DNA of 64,000 bases from Galactobacter valiniphilus (GTDB taxonomy: Bacteria > Actinomycetota > Actinomycetes > Actinomycetales > Micrococcaceae): assembly GCF_003575975.1 (NCBI RefSeq), contig NZ_QQXK01000002.1:1-64000 (forward strand), in the 5' to 3' direction. Within the stretch, counting starts at the first letter, position 1. Every line of letters starts with the position of its first letter. Positions 52,027 through 60,317 of the stretch are shown in pieces. The position numbers were made by a program, and so were the translations under genes. The notes beneath the pieces are model-generated. The model did not search any database, had not been told where the DNA came from, and saw only the letters and a program-made list of their open reading frames with translations.

Positions 52027-52482
52027 ATGAGCCAGGACCACAGCGCCGAACAGCTCGGCGGACTCTTCTCGCAGTGCCTCGACATGCTCTCTCAAGCCCT
52101 TCCGGCGGCCGTCGCGGCGAAGGAGCCGCTCATCCCGGGCGGCCTGATCCTGCGCGAGCACGCGGGCAACACCACCTCGCTTGAACCCTTCGTGGCCCCG
52201 GAGCTGGCCGGCTCCGGCGACGCCGACACGGCCGAGCGGCTCTTCGACGTCGTGGCGGCGGAGCTCGAGGGGCTCGTGGGCGGGGTGGTGTTCCACGCCG
52301 CGCGCCACCAGAGCCTCGGCACCGTGGTGATCCTCGAGGGTGAGCACGCCGAGGGGCGCACGCTCGCCTTCGCCCTCCCCTACGAGGTCAAGCGCAGCTT
52401 CATGAAGCCGCCCACCGTCGAGTTCGGGGAACTCGTGACGCTGGAGCAGCCCATGTTCCGCTTCGCCGATCTGCTGCTGTGA
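52027..52482 (+). CDS. Conserved-looking protein of unknown function, 151 aa
   Basis: 151 residues, soluble, Leu/Ala/Glu-rich; reads as an alpha/beta domain (VVFHAARHQSLGTVVILEGE, FALPYEVKRSFMKPPTVEFG, LEQPMFRFADLLL). No catalytic motif or signal. It ends overlapping the start of the frameshifted gene by 4 bases, so they form a two-gene unit of unknown role. Confidence 0.7.
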   Translation: MSQDHSAEQLGGLFSQCLDMLSQALPAAVAAKEPLIPGGLILREHAGNTTSLEPFVAPELAGSGDADTAERLFDVVAAELEGLVGGVVFHAARHQSLGTVVILEGEHAEGRTLAFALPYEVKRSFMKPPTVEFGELVTLEQPMFRFADLLL

Positions 52483-53266
52483 GCGCGCCGGTGAACACGC
52501 CTGTGGACGGCCAGGCTCCGGAGAAGATCGGCTCAATCTCCCTGACCGGCCCCGTTGCGGGCATGATCCCCACATCGATCTTTGGTTTCGTTTCCCTCAC
52601 CACCTTCTGGGGCCCCCGCCCCGCGCCGGCCTGGATGCCGTACTTCACGATCCCCGTTCTTGCGCTCTTCCTCCTCAGCTTCGCCTTCCTCCTGCGCCGC
52701 CTCGCCAGACCCTGCGCCTGGCCCGCGAGGACTGGGAGAGTGCCCTGGACGGGAGCCGGCGCGGCTGGCGCCGGGCCCGCACGCGTGCCGGCCTGCTCAT
52801 CGCGCGCGGCACCTTGGACAGCATCGACGATCTGCTTGCTGCCCTTCGCGCCGCGGGCGGCCTGCGTGCGGTGAGCCGCGAGGACTACGCCCCTCCGCTC
52901 CGCCTGGCCATCAACCGCTGGCGCGAGGCGCTCGACCCCACGGAGACCAAGCCGGCCCGCCGCGACACGGGCGGAGGCGACACCGTGGTGCTTGGCGGTG
53001 CGCATTGGTTCGACGACGGAGTGCCCCAGGACCCGGGGTGCGGCCCCGCAGGGACGCCCTCGGGCGGCAGCGCGGACGCGTGGTGCGACACGGGTGCGTG
53101 GGGCGGCGACGCCGGATCCTTCGCTGGGACGGGCGATCTCGGCGGTTTCGGAAGCCACGGCGACTTCGGCGGTGGCTCCGGAGACGGCGGCTGGGGAGAC
53201 TCCGGCGGTGGTGGAGACAGCGGAGGCGGCGGAGATGGTGGCGGAGGCGGCGGCGGGGGCGATTAG
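52479..53266 (+). pseudogene. Membrane protein gene with a frameshift near 52700
   Basis: The first ~75 codons from GTG 52479 encode a leader and two membrane helices (MIPTSIFGFVSLTTF, then PYFTIPVLALFLLSFAFLLR). After about 52700 this frame turns into Pro/Ala/Arg-rich noise. Shifting one base back continues a sensible protein (QTLRLAREDWESALDGSRRG, then DSIDDLLAALRAAGGL, REDYAPPLRLAINRWREALD) to a Gly-rich, low-complexity tail ending at 53266. A single-base deletion in one gene explains both halves; a sequencing error or, less likely, a programmed -1 shift would too. No slippery heptamer was seen. The intact protein would be ~262 residues of unknown function. Confidence 0.6.
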
Positions 53267-53287
53267 CCCCCGCCGCCCCCGGCCGGC

Positions 53288-53316
53288 CGACGGCGCGTGG
53301 TGACCACGCGCCGTCG
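53288..53316. repeat. REP-like full palindrome, terminator between convergent genes
   Basis: CGACGGCGCGTGGT (53288-53301) and its exact complement (53303-53316) flank one base, and GTGC follows the right arm. It is the third full unit of the family at 33413 and 37534, here with CGCGTGG in place of CGGGTGG. Confidence 0.75.
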
Positions 53317-53345
53317 TGCCCCGCCGCCTAACCGCCCCGCCTCGA

Positions 53346-53795
53346 TCAGGCCAGCTTCTTGGCGGCGGCCCGGCGGTCCCACCAGCCCTTGAGCACAAAC
53401 TTCTCGACGAGCAGCGCGCCCACGGCGCACACGAGCCACACCAGCACGGGGGTCGCGATCCACGAGGCGACGCCCGAGATGTGCAGCCCGCCGGGGAAGA
53501 GCGTGGCGACGATGAGGGCCACGAGCGTGGACACCAGTCCCACGCCGCCCACGATCGCCTGCGCGTACTTCTGCGCGAGCTTGGTGACGATCGGTGCGGC
53601 GATCGCCTGCATCACGGTGAAGATCACCACGGCGATCACGAAGCCGGCGGGTTCGAGCCGCACGCCTTCGATGAGCCACCCCGCGAGGAGCAGGGCGATC
53701 GCGGAGAGCACGAGCGAGGTGCCCATGGAGAGCAGCGTGCGGATCAGGGGGTCCTCCAGGGATTCGGCGCGGACGACGCCCTTGAAATATCTCAC
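53346..53795 (-). CDS. YvlD-like small membrane protein (annotated 'phage holin family')
   Basis: 149 residues with four helices (LVLSAIALLLAGWLIEGVRL, FVIAVVIFTVMQAIAAPIVT, GGVGLVSTLVALIVATLF, SWIATPVLVWLVCAVGALLV). COG1950-type proteins have the G(V/I)RL after helix 1. The family is commonly labelled phage holin, but the surroundings hold no phage genes, so a chromosomal envelope role is likelier. Confidence 0.8.
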   Translation of the reverse strand: MRYFKGVVRAESLEDPLIRTLLSMGTSLVLSAIALLLAGWLIEGVRLEPAGFVIAVVIFTVMQAIAAPIVTKLAQKYAQAIVGGVGLVSTLVALIVATLFPGGLHISGVASWIATPVLVWLVCAVGALLVEKFVLKGWWDRRAAAKKLA

Positions 53796-53831
53796 GGCTC
53801 CGGCCGGGCGCGAGGCCCCTCCGCCCCGCCC

Positions 53832-54251
53832 TCAGCCCACGGGGGCCGCGAGCGGGTCCGGCGCCGAGCGGCGGCGCCCCTCGGCCCCCACCACGTCAAA
53901 GCCCTCGCGGACCCAGTACTCGTAGCCGCCGATCAGCTCGCGCACGTTGGTGTAACCGAGCTCGGCGAGCGCGAGGGCCCCCCGCGTGCTGCCGTTGCAG
54001 CCCGGCCCCCAGCAATAGACGACGACGGCGGTGGCCGGATCGGGGGCGAGGTCGCCGATGCGCCCGGCCAGCTCGGCGAGGGGCACGTGGTGGGCCTGCG
54101 GAAGATGGCCTTGCTCCCACTCGACGGCGTTGCGGACGTCGATCACGAGCGGGGCCGCGCCCGCGGCGCGGGCGGCGGCAAGGTCGGCCGGATCGGTCTC
54201 GTAGGCGAGCTTGGCGGCGTAGAAGGCGGCGGCTGAAAGCGGTTCTGTCAT
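53832..54251 (-). CDS. Rhodanese-domain protein
   Basis: 139 residues, one rhodanese domain. VIDVRNAVEWEQGHLPQAHH is the entry motif, and VVVYCWGPGCNGSTRGA is the active-site loop with catalytic Cys in CNGSTR, plus a second Cys four residues before. ELGYTNVRELIGGYEYWVREG is the closing helix. It transfers sulfane sulfur; partner unknown. Lrp is divergent. Confidence 0.9.
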   Translation of the reverse strand: MTEPLSAAAFYAAKLAYETDPADLAAARAAGAAPLVIDVRNAVEWEQGHLPQAHHVPLAELAGRIGDLAPDPATAVVVYCWGPGCNGSTRGALALAELGYTNVRELIGGYEYWVREGFDVVGAEGRRRSAPDPLAAPVG

Positions 54252-54344
54252 GCCTCCATTCCACCGGCACCGGCGGCGTCTCAGAAGGCCTCATCCGCGC
54301 CGTTCGGCCGCCCAGGCCGAGCATTCAGCGGTAATCTCTGTCCC

Positions 54345-54803
54345 ATGCCAACGAATCAACCGCCGGAGCTCGACGCGACCGATCAGGCCCTGATCCGCGC
54401 GCTCCAGGCCGATGGCCGGGCCAGCATCGCCGCACTCGGCCGCGAGGTCTCGCTCTCCCCGAGCGCCGTCTCGGAGCGGCTGCGCCGGCTCGTCGAGGCC
54501 GGCGTCGTCACGGGCCACACGGTGACGGTGGACCCGCAGGCGCTGGGCTACCCCATCACGGCGTTCGTGCGCCTGGCCTACCCCTCGGGGAACTACAAGC
54601 CCTTCCACGACCTCGTGGCGGTGACCCCGGAGATCGTCGAGGCGCACCACGTCACGGGCGCCGATTGCTTCATCATTAAGACGCACGCGCGCTCCATGGC
54701 TGACCTCGAGCGCATCACGGGACGGCTCGCGACGCTCGGCGGGATCACCACCAACGTGGTGTACTCGAGCCCCGTGCCTGGCCGCCCGCTCGGCCCCGCG
54801 TAG
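54345..54803 (+). CDS. Lrp/AsnC-family regulator
   Basis: 152 residues. The helix-turn-helix is ELDATDQALIRALQADGRAS then LSPSAVSERLRRLVEAGVV; the RAM ligand domain covers 70-150 (VEAHHVTGADCFIIKTHARS). It senses amino acids as an octamer or similar. No amino-acid gene is adjacent; the rhodanese gene is divergent with a 93-bp gap. Confidence 0.92.
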   Translation: MPTNQPPELDATDQALIRALQADGRASIAALGREVSLSPSAVSERLRRLVEAGVVTGHTVTVDPQALGYPITAFVRLAYPSGNYKPFHDLVAVTPEIVEAHHVTGADCFIIKTHARSMADLERITGRLATLGGITTNVVYSSPVPGRPLGPA

Positions 54804-54895
54804 CCACCACGGCGTGCCCCCGGTTGTCGCGCTTGACCGCGAGGGTTCCTCGGGGCAGCGCACCACAACGGCGGGCAAAGCCGGAGAGCAGCCCC

Positions 54896-55930
54896 TCAGT
54901 GCCCCGCGCGGCCCTGGCGCCAGTACCCCATGAACGCGATCCGCGTGCGGTCCACGCCGAGGTTGCGCACGAGGTGACGGCGGATCTCCTTGATGACTCC
55001 TGCCTCGCCGGCGATCCAGGCGTAGTCGTCCGAGGCGTTGTCCACGGGCGCCTCCCACAGCGTGACCTCGTCCACGTCCACGTCCTCCGGCTCGGCGCCG
55101 CGCGCCGCCGGGGCCCCCGCCGTGCACCCCTCGGAGTCGGCCACCCACGCCGCCGCCTCCGCGCGCACCGCCGGCAACAGCAGCGAACCCACGCCCTGCC
55201 CGGGCGAGCGAACCAGCCAGCTCACGCTCACGCCGTCGGGCGCCGAGACCGGCTGAACCTGCCCGGCGTCCGGCACCTCGATGAGCGCCACGCCGCGCGC
55301 GGAGCGCGGCAGCGCATCGAGCACGGAGCACAGCGCGGGCGCTGCGGTCTCGTCGCCGGCCAGCAGCAGGTGCGAGGCGGCGCCCGGGCGGTAGTCGATC
55401 CCGCCGTAGCCGACGGCCGTGAGCGCGCGGTTGGGTCCCAGGAGGTGGAGCACGTCGCCCACCGCGGCCGAGGCGGCCCACGCGGCGGCGGGCCCGCAGC
55501 CCTCACCGAGCGAGCCATCCGGGCCCACGCCGTGCAGCACGAGGTCCACGTCGAGCAGCCGCTCGCCGCCCTCCTCGCGCAGGGCGCGCACGGTGTAGGT
55601 GCGCATGACGCCGCGCTCGGAGACGGGCGAGGCGAGCCACATCTTGTACCAGCCGGGATCGCCCCCGCTGGACATGGGCGCTTCGGGGAAGAGCGGCGTC
55701 AGCACGCGCCCGATGGACTCAACCGTCGACCCCTCGGCCGGCACGATCACCTTGAAACGCAGGTCCATCGTCGCCTCGGGCACGCCGAAGTGCTCCAGGT
55801 CGGGCCCGCCCAGGACGAGCCGGCGCAGGCCGGGCCCCAGCTCGATGACGCGGCGCACCACGCCGCGGAAGGCGAGGGTGTCGGCGTGGGCGGCGGCGGT
55901 GCCCGCCGCGAGGGTGATGCTCTGGCTCAT
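54896..55930 (-). CDS. Siderophore-interacting protein (SIP), FAD ferric reductase
   Basis: 344 residues. The FAD-binding beta barrel (residues ~15-160) has RTYTVRAL as the RxYTVR flavin motif, and the NAD(P)H-like domain has HLLLAGDETAAPALCSVLDA. The C-terminal GYWRQGRAGH is the SIP-type end. It reduces the ferric siderophore to free iron in the cytoplasm. It is the last gene of the second siderophore operon, overlapping the ATPase by 4 bases. An insertion of about 30 residues near 255-285 (a segment ending APAARGAEPEDVDVDE) is longer than usual. Confidence 0.9.
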   Translation of the reverse strand: MSQSITLAAGTAAAHADTLAFRGVVRRVIELGPGLRRLVLGGPDLEHFGVPEATMDLRFKVIVPAEGSTVESIGRVLTPLFPEAPMSSGGDPGWYKMWLASPVSERGVMRTYTVRALREEGGERLLDVDLVLHGVGPDGSLGEGCGPAAAWAASAAVGDVLHLLGPNRALTAVGYGGIDYRPGAASHLLLAGDETAAPALCSVLDALPRSARGVALIEVPDAGQVQPVSAPDGVSVSWLVRSPGQGVGSLLLPAVRAEAAAWVADSEGCTAGAPAARGAEPEDVDVDEVTLWEAPVDNASDDYAWIAGEAGVIKEIRRHLVRNLGVDRTRIAFMGYWRQGRAGH

Positions 55931-56910
55931 GCTTGCTCCCCGTTGCTGTTCCGGACGGTGGGCTTGGCCGGTGCGGCCACCTGCTCCGCCGGGCCGTGAG
56001 TGCCCGACGGCGCGGCGTCGCCGCCCGCGCCCGGCTCACCCGAGCGCGTGATGACGGCCGCGGCCCCGGCGCGCGGCACGACCATGGGCGTGCCGGCGAC
56101 GGGATCGGGGATGACCACGGTCTCGAGGCCGAGCACCTCGCGCACGATGGGCGTCGTGACGACCTCGGCCGGGCTGCCCTGCGCCACGAGCACGCCGTCC
56201 TTGAGCGCCACGAGGTGGTGGGCGTAGCGGGCGGCGAGGTTGAGATCATGCAGCACCATCACCACGGTGGTGCCGCGCCGGGCGTTGAGCTCCCACACGG
56301 TCTCCAGGACGTCCACCTGGTGGGCGAGGTCGAGGTAGGTGGTGGGCTCGTCGAGAAGCAGCACATCGGTCTCTTGCGCGAGCGCCATGGCGATCCAGGC
56401 CCGCTGGCGCTGGCCGCCGGAGAGGTCGCTCACCACGGTGTCGGCGAGCCCCTGCAGCTGCGTCGAGTCGAGGGCGCGCTCCACGGCGGCGCGGTCCTCG
56501 CCGCTCTCGCGGCGCAGGGCCGAGCGGTAGGGCGCGCGGCCGTGGGCCACGAGCTCGCGGACGGAGAGCGCCTCGGGCGTGACGGGCGTCTGCGGCAGCA
56601 GGGCCACGCGGCGGGCCAGCGCGCGCGGCGCGAGCCGGTGTAGCTCGTCGCCGTCCAGCAACACGTGCCCGGCGCTCGGCTTGAGCAGGCGGGAGAGCCC
56701 GCGCAGCAGGGTCGACTTGCCGCAGCCGTTGGCGCCGACGATGACGCTGATGCGCCCGGCCGGGAGCTCGAGGTCGAGGCCCTTGACGATGTCCGCGCCG
56801 CCGTAGTTCAGGCGCAGGCCCTCCACGCGCAGCGAACCGCCCGGGCGGACGCTCGGGTCGGGGGCGAAGCCGGAGGACGGGGCCCCGGGGGTCTGGGCGG
56901 TCTTCTTCAC
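55927..56910 (-). CDS. Siderophore ABC ATPase, FepC type
   Basis: 327 residues from GTG 56910, two bases after the permease stop. Walker A GANGCGKST, Q-loop LPQTPVTPEALSVRELVAHG, signature loop LSGGQRQRAWIAMALAQ, Walker B LLLDEPTTYLD, switch VLHDLNLAARYAHH. The C-terminal 60 residues are a Pro/Ala/Gly-rich tail which contains a copy of the 13-mer (56000-56012, encoding APSGT). It energises the two permeases of this operon. Confidence 0.94.
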   Translation of the reverse strand: MKKTAQTPGAPSSGFAPDPSVRPGGSLRVEGLRLNYGGADIVKGLDLELPAGRISVIVGANGCGKSTLLRGLSRLLKPSAGHVLLDGDELHRLAPRALARRVALLPQTPVTPEALSVRELVAHGRAPYRSALRRESGEDRAAVERALDSTQLQGLADTVVSDLSGGQRQRAWIAMALAQETDVLLLDEPTTYLDLAHQVDVLETVWELNARRGTTVVMVLHDLNLAARYAHHLVALKDGVLVAQGSPAEVVTTPIVREVLGLETVVIPDPVAGTPMVVPRAGAAAVITRSGEPGAGGDAAPSGTHGPAEQVAAPAKPTVRNSNGEQA

Positions 56911-56912
56911 CG

Positions 56913-57896
56913 CTAGCTCCGTTCTTTCGAGAGCACGAGGAGCAGGAACACGGCGCCGAGGGCGCCCGTGACGACGCCGACCGGCAGGCCGTTCCCGATC
57001 CCGAAGAGGTGTGCGGCGAGCAGATCCGAGACCACCACGAGGGTGGAGCCGGTCAGCGCCGTGACGGCGAGGTTCCCGCGGCTCCCCAGGAGGCGGGTCG
57101 CGAGCGGGTGGCACATGAAGGCCACGAAGGAGAGGGGCCCGACGACGGCCACGGCCGCGGCGCACAGCGCCGCCCCGAGCGCCACCAGGGCGATGCGGGC
57201 CGCCGTGACCCGCACGCCCAGGGCGCGGGCCGCGTCGTCGCCCAGTTCAAGCAGGGCGAGGCGCGGGGCCACGAGCGCCGTGAGCAGCGCCAGGACGAGC
57301 AGCGAGAGAGCCAGCACGCCGAGCTTCTCCCACGTCGCATCCGTGACGGAGCCCGCGATCCAACGCAACGCGTCGGCGGCCGAGCGGACGTCGGTGCGCG
57401 TGAGCAGGAGGTTGACCACCGCGGCGAGGGCGGCGCCGATCGCGAGGCCGGAGAGCACGAGGCGGGCTCCCATATCGCCCTTGCCGAGCGACATGGCGAG
57501 GATGGCACCCGCCACCGCGAGGGCGCCGAGCAGTGCGAGGCCGCTCAGGGCCCAGCCGCCCAGGCCCAGCACCAGCATGCCGATCACCGTGGCGGCGGAG
57601 GCGCCGTAGCCCACGCCGATGATGTCGGGGCTAGCGAGCGGGTTGCGCAGGAGCCGCTGGAAGAGGCCGCCGGACAGCGCGAGCGCCGCGCCGGCCAGGA
57701 CGGCCGCGACGACGGCGGGGAGGCGATCCTGCAGGACCATGAAGCGCAGGGCACCGCGCCCGCCGCCGGAGAAGACCTCGAGCAGCTGGGCGGGCGAGGC
57801 GATGCGGGCCCCGAGCGAGAGCCGGGCCCAGGCCGCGAGCAGAAGCAGGAGGACGAGGGCGGCGCTGGCGAGGCCAACGCGCGTGCGGCGGCTCAT
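56913..57896 (-). CDS. Siderophore ABC permease, FepG type
   Basis: 327 residues from ATG 57896, overlapping the other permease by 4 bases. About ten helices, with FecCD patterns LQDRLPAVVAAVLAGAALAL, LLRNPLASPDIIGVGYGASA and VGPLSFVAFMCHPLATRLLG. The longer reading frame extending to 59540 is an antisense artefact beyond this start. Confidence 0.93.
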   Translation of the reverse strand: MSRRTRVGLASAALVLLLLLAAWARLSLGARIASPAQLLEVFSGGGRGALRFMVLQDRLPAVVAAVLAGAALALSGGLFQRLLRNPLASPDIIGVGYGASAATVIGMLVLGLGGWALSGLALLGALAVAGAILAMSLGKGDMGARLVLSGLAIGAALAAVVNLLLTRTDVRSAADALRWIAGSVTDATWEKLGVLALSLLVLALLTALVAPRLALLELGDDAARALGVRVTAARIALVALGAALCAAAVAVVGPLSFVAFMCHPLATRLLGSRGNLAVTALTGSTLVVVSDLLAAHLFGIGNGLPVGVVTGALGAVFLLLVLSKERS

Positions 57897-58975
57897 GCCA
57901 GGCCTCGCTTTCCGCGCCCAGCCAGGCGCAGCAGGACCAGGAACACGGGGGCGCCCACGAGCGCGGTCATGACGCCGACCGGCACCTCGCCGGGCGGGGC
58001 GATGACGCGGCCCACGGTGTCGGCCGCGAGCACCAGGATCGGGCCGGCCAGGAGCGCCAGCGGGGCAATCCGGCTTTGTCGCGGGCCCACGAAGGGGCGC
58101 AGCGCGTGCGGGATGACGAGGCCCACGAAGGCGATGGGCCCGGCGATCGTCGTGGCGGCGCCGGCCAGGAGCACCGCCGCGGCGAGAGCGAGGAAGCGCG
58201 TGCGGGCCGGGCTCGAACCCAGCGAGGCGGCGACGTCGTCGCCCAGCGCGAGGCGGTCGAGGGCGCGGGAGCACAGGAGCGCCAGGACCGCGCCGGCGCC
58301 CAGCACGAGCGCGGGGAACAGGAGGTCCTCCGGCTGGCGCGCGCCGAGCGAGCCGACCTGCCAGAAGCGGAAGGTCTCCAGCTCGTCCTGCCCGCGCAGG
58401 AGGATGGCCTGGGTGACCGAGGCGAGCCCGGCGCCGAGCGCGGCGCCGGCCAGCGCGAGCTTGAGCGGGGTGGCGCCACCCGCCCCGCGGGCCGCGACCA
58501 GGTGCACGGCGATCGCCGTGGCGGCCGCCCCCGCCAGGGCGAACCAGGAGAGCGTGCCGATCGCCGCGATGCCGAAGAGACCGATGCCGGCGACCACGGC
58601 GAGCGCCGAACCGGCGTTGAGGCCGAGCAACCCGGCGTCGGCGAGCGGGTTGCGCGTGGCCGCCTGCATCACGGAACCGCACAGCGCCAGCGCGGCGCCG
58701 ACCAGCAGGCCGTTGATGGTGCGCGGGATGCGCGAGGAGATGACGATCCCGGCGTCCCCGGCGCCCGCCGGATCCACGAGCGCCTGCCAGACCTGGGGCA
58801 ACGAGTACCCGCGCGCGCCGAAGGCGAGCGAGCAGGCCACCGCGAGGGCGAGCAGCACCAGCAGCGCGAGGGCCGCGAGGCCCCCGCGCGCCGGCGAGGA
58901 AACGCCCTGCGCCCCGGGCACCCGCCGTGAGGCGGGCACCCGGGGCGCGCGGGCGTCGTCGTGCTGTGACTTCAC
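57893..58975 (-). CDS. Siderophore ABC permease, FepD type
   Basis: 360 residues from GTG 58975. A basic, Pro-rich N-terminus (~30) precedes ten helices: ISSRIPRTINGLLVGAALAL, ATRNPLADAGLLGLNAGSAL, TTIAGPIAFVGLVIPHALRP. It pairs with the FepG-type subunit. The gap to the binding-protein gene is 30 bases. Confidence 0.93.
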   Translation of the reverse strand: MKSQHDDARAPRVPASRRVPGAQGVSSPARGGLAALALLVLLALAVACSLAFGARGYSLPQVWQALVDPAGAGDAGIVISSRIPRTINGLLVGAALALCGSVMQAATRNPLADAGLLGLNAGSALAVVAGIGLFGIAAIGTLSWFALAGAAATAIAVHLVAARGAGGATPLKLALAGAALGAGLASVTQAILLRGQDELETFRFWQVGSLGARQPEDLLFPALVLGAGAVLALLCSRALDRLALGDDVAASLGSSPARTRFLALAAAVLLAGAATTIAGPIAFVGLVIPHALRPFVGPRQSRIAPLALLAGPILVLAADTVGRVIAPPGEVPVGVMTALVGAPVFLVLLRLAGRGKRGLA

Positions 58976-59005
58976 GAGAACTACGCGGGGTGAGGGAGCG
59001 CGGAA

Positions 59006-60064
59006 CTACTTGGCCGAGGAGGCGGCGACGCCCTCGGAGAGCAGCGTGGCGATCTTGTCGACGCCCCAGTTCAGGCTCAGCGGGTTGGCCGCGGAGATGG
59101 AGAGCAGGAGCTGGTTGTCGTTGGTGCCGACGAGGCCGCCGTTCTTGACGGCGGGGATGCGGCCGAGCAGCTTGTCGGCCTCGATGGTCTGCTTGTTCTG
59201 CCCCTCGGGGAACCAGGTGAAGATGATCTTCGAGTCCAGCTCGTCGGCCTTCTCGGCCGAGTAGTTGAAGAAGAAGGCGTCCTTCGTCTCGTTCTCGGTG
59301 ACGACCGGGGCGAGCTTCATGCCCAGGGCGGTGAGGATCTGCGAGCGGTTGTCGCCGGCGGTGTAGACGTTGATGCCGCCCGTGGCGGGCTCGAAGTTCG
59401 CGGCGATCGCGGAGACGTCCTTGAGCTCGGGGTGAGCGGCGGCGGTCTCGGAGAGCTTGGCCTTGGTGTCGGCGATGAGCTTCGTGGCCTCGGCCTTCTT
59501 GCCCAGGGCCTCGCCGATCATCTCGGTGGACTGCTCCCACGGGGTGGAGTAGGCGGCCTTGCCCGGGCCCACCACGGGGGCGATCTTCCTGAGCTTGTCG
59601 TACTGTTCCTGCGTCAGGCCGGAGTACGCGGCCAGGATGACGTCCGGGTCGGCCGCGGCGATGGCGTCGTAGTTCACGTCGCCCGAGGGCTCCTCGTAGA
59701 AGGTGGGGGCCTTCTCGGAGCCCTTGCCTGCACCGAGCTCCTCGAGCTTGGCATCGGCCCAGTCGGTGGAGTCGTTGGCGTTCATGCCCCAGGTCACCTT
59801 GGGCACGGCCACGGGGACCACACCGAGGGCCAGTGCGGTGTCACCGTTGACCCACGAGAGGCTGACGACGCGCTCGGGCTGCTCCTTGATCTCGGTCTCG
59901 CCGTAGATGTTGGAGACCTTCACGGGGAAGGCGGCGGCGTCCGCCGAGGCGGAGCCGGAGGGGCTGGCGGAGGAGCCGGAGTCCCCGGCGCCGCAGGCGG
60001 TGAGGGACAGAACGGCGAGGCTGGCCACGGCGGTGGCGGCGAACGCGCGACGAATCAGCGACAT
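59006..60064 (-). CDS. Siderophore-binding lipoprotein, FepB type
   Basis: 352 residues from ATG 60064, with GAAGGA eight bases upstream; ATG 60073 lies inside that site. Lipobox LTAC near 26. Class-III binding protein: RVVSLSWVNGDTALALGVVP, YDAIAAADPDVILAAYSGLT, AANFEPATGGINVYTAGDNR and SKIIFTWFPEGQNKQTIEAD. It feeds ferric siderophore, probably catecholate type, into this second importer. First gene of the five-gene operon. Confidence 0.92.
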   Translation of the reverse strand: MSLIRRAFAATAVASLAVLSLTACGAGDSGSSASPSGSASADAAAFPVKVSNIYGETEIKEQPERVVSLSWVNGDTALALGVVPVAVPKVTWGMNANDSTDWADAKLEELGAGKGSEKAPTFYEEPSGDVNYDAIAAADPDVILAAYSGLTQEQYDKLRKIAPVVGPGKAAYSTPWEQSTEMIGEALGKKAEATKLIADTKAKLSETAAAHPELKDVSAIAANFEPATGGINVYTAGDNRSQILTALGMKLAPVVTENETKDAFFFNYSAEKADELDSKIIFTWFPEGQNKQTIEADKLLGRIPAVKNGGLVGTNDNQLLLSISAANPLSLNWGVDKIATLLSEGVAASSAK

Positions 60065-60107
60065 GTGCAACATCCTTCGGGGAACGAGAGGTGAACCGCC
60101 GTCCAGG

Positions 60108-60246
60108 CTAGAGGAACCTCGCCTTATTAGGCAACAGATACATTCCCTATTGTGATCCGAGAGACAAGCTATGAAGTACCCGATACCGCCCTTGCCTCCA
60201 CTACCCGCCGGTAGCTTTACTCCTCGGTAGCGTGATGTGAGTCACA
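60108..60246. promoter_or_regulatory. Divergent regulatory region with several palindromes
   Basis: GCCTTATTAGGC (60121-60132) holds TTAGGC, a partial iron-box-like site that could overlap a TAATAA -10 for the siderophore operon. CTACC-CGCC-GGTAG (60201-60214) and TGTGA-G-TCACA (60236-60246) are perfect palindromes on the side of the heptad-repeat gene. No regulator is assigned. Confidence 0.45.
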
Positions 60247-60317
60247 CGTTGCCGTGCTCCGCAGCCTGGCCGCCCACGCCGTCATCACCACCGGTCCCAG
60301 CCCCCTGCGGAGGTCCC

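Noticed and set aside
53346-53795. Prophage remnant based on a 'holin' label
   Set aside because: The protein is a YvlD-type membrane protein and no other phage gene is nearby.
56913-59540. Minus-strand 875-residue frame across both permeases and the binding-protein gene
   Set aside because: Only its last 327 codons encode a FecCD permease; the rest is out of frame with real genes.
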